From: Pseudobutyrivibrio sp. YE44 | GTDB lineage: Bacteria; Bacillota; Clostridia; Lachnospirales; Lachnospiraceae | Direction: 5' to 3' | NCBI RefSeq assembly: GCF_900104335.1 | Contig: NZ_FMXT01000005.1 | Location: forward strand, 1-64,000 | DNA length: 64,000 nt | Shown here: piece after piece, positions 63,332 to 64,000 of the stretch | How positions within the stretch are numbered: the stretch's first letter is position 1 | Layout: every line of letters starts with the position of its first letter | Translations under genes and position numbers: made by a program | Notes under the pieces: generated by a model | The model's input: the letters and a program-made list of their open reading frames with translations, nothing else | What the model was told of the DNA's origin: nothing | The model's database searches: none

Positions 63332-64000
63332 ATGAAAGAAAAAAAGCTGGGGCTTATGTCCCTCATACTGATGATTTTCACATCAGTTTACGGATTCAAT
63401 AATATCCCAAGATCTTATTACTTAATGGGATATGCAGCGATTCCTTGGTTCGTAATCGCAGGTATTTTATTCTTTATTCCATTTGCCTTCATGGTTGCAG
63501 AGTTTGGTTCTGCATTCAGAAATGAGACAGGTGGTATGTACTCATGGATGTGCAAATCAGTAGGTCCTAAGTACGCATTTATCGGAACATTTATGTGGTA
63601 CACATCTTACGTTCTTTGGATGGTAAATGTATCATCAGGTATTTGGGTACCTGTATCAAATCTTATTTTCGGTGAAGACTGCACTTCAAACTGGTCATTC
63701 TTTGGCTCTGAGTTTTTATCAGGTTCAAGACTCCTTGGTATCATGGCAGTTGCTTTCTTCATTTTCATCACATACTTTGATGCAAAGGGTGTTGATAAAA
63801 TCAGCAAGGTTACATCAATCGGTGGTACAGCCGTTCTTACAATCAACATTTTAGTTGTTGTTGGTTCTATCGTTATGATTATTGCACGTGGTGGTCACCT
63901 TCAGCAGCCATTTGCAGGTATGGAATCACTTAAGGTACCTCTTAATGTTGCTTACCAGGGTAGCCCAATTATGATTCTCTCATTTATTGTTTATGCACTT
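63332..64000 (+). CDS. APC-family amino acid permease (N-terminal part)
   Basis: The first 223 codons of a gene cut by the window edge. ATG 63332 is preceded by AAAGGAAG. Helix 1 has IFTSVYGFNNIPRSYYLMG, corresponding to the unwound substrate-binding helix of APC transporters. Helix 2-3 has MVAEFGSAFRNETGGMYSW. The pattern resembles the glutamate:GABA antiporter/YjeM branch. Substrate undetermined; topology so far is six to seven helices. Confidence 0.85.
   Translation, partial: MKEKKLGLMSLILMIFTSVYGFNNIPRSYYLMGYAAIPWFVIAGILFFIPFAFMVAEFGSAFRNETGGMYSWMCKSVGPKYAFIGTFMWYTSYVLWMVNVSSGIWVPVSNLIFGEDCTSNWSFFGSEFLSGSRLLGIMAVAFFIFITYFDAKGVDKISKVTSIGGTAVLTINILVVVGSIVMIIARGGHLQQPFAGMESLKVPLNVAYQGSPIMILSFIVYAL

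Overview
The window is AT-rich and reads as the chromosome of a motile, anaerobic Lachnospiraceae bacterium. The Butyrivibrio/Pseudobutyrivibrio group is my best guess. The basis is gene content and family flavour: a ywlC/ywlE-like block in front of the atp operon, a Lachnospiraceae-style tad/Flp pilus locus with a DUF5702-like protein and an FHA protein, flagellin with FliS, a DAP-type MurE, a c-ring with Na+ ligands, and a lysyl-tRNA synthetase with a C-terminal tRNA-binding domain. No rRNA, tRNA, CRISPR array or prophage was seen.

Layout: 1-345 is the right end of an IS200/IS605-type element. 444-2171 is a membrane-anchored GH18 protein. 2310-11794 is one long + strand unit: tsaC, a phosphatase-like protein, dCMP deaminase, two AtpI-like proteins, the complete F-type ATP synthase (atpBEFHAGDC) and a small coiled-coil protein. 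11866-12808 holds two minus-strand genes, a membrane-bound XRE regulator and a 39-codon peptide gene. 13000-15545 is a phospholipid block (flippase-like protein, pssA, psd). A GreA-like gene (minus) follows, then pepD, a 6-phosphofructokinase, and dnaX-ybaB-recR. 21591-27155 is a motility island: a 972-residue protein with a FliK-like end, flagellin behind a sigma-28-type promoter, and fliS. 27370-36500 is a tad/Flp type IV pilus locus with unusual components. secA, a methyltransferase, a broken hicA beside an intact hicB, queT and an AraC-type regulator follow.

42628-49224 is mainly lysine/peptidoglycan synthesis (dapF, murE, dapA, murG) with a rhomboid protease, a flavodoxin-SCP2 fusion and a HIT protein. 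A 90-nt imperfect palindromic repeat occurs there twice. 49417-59053 holds an SH3/SleB-type cell-wall hydrolase, argF, birA, a small conserved protein, coaX, dusB, greA, a MATE exporter and lysS. The last part is accessory: a zeta-toxin-like pair, a hybrid ORF joining half a methyltransferase to half a dicarboxylate symporter behind a switch-like leader, a Cache-GGDEF cyclase, and the start of an APC permease.

The observations I rate highest are the nonsense-interrupted hicA, the two-copy palindromic repeat, the hybrid ORF and its leader, a phosphatase homologue with serine in place of the catalytic cysteine, a pilus pseudopilin with duplicated metal-site motifs, and several unassigned structured intergenic elements. 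All positions were read by eye and no search was run.
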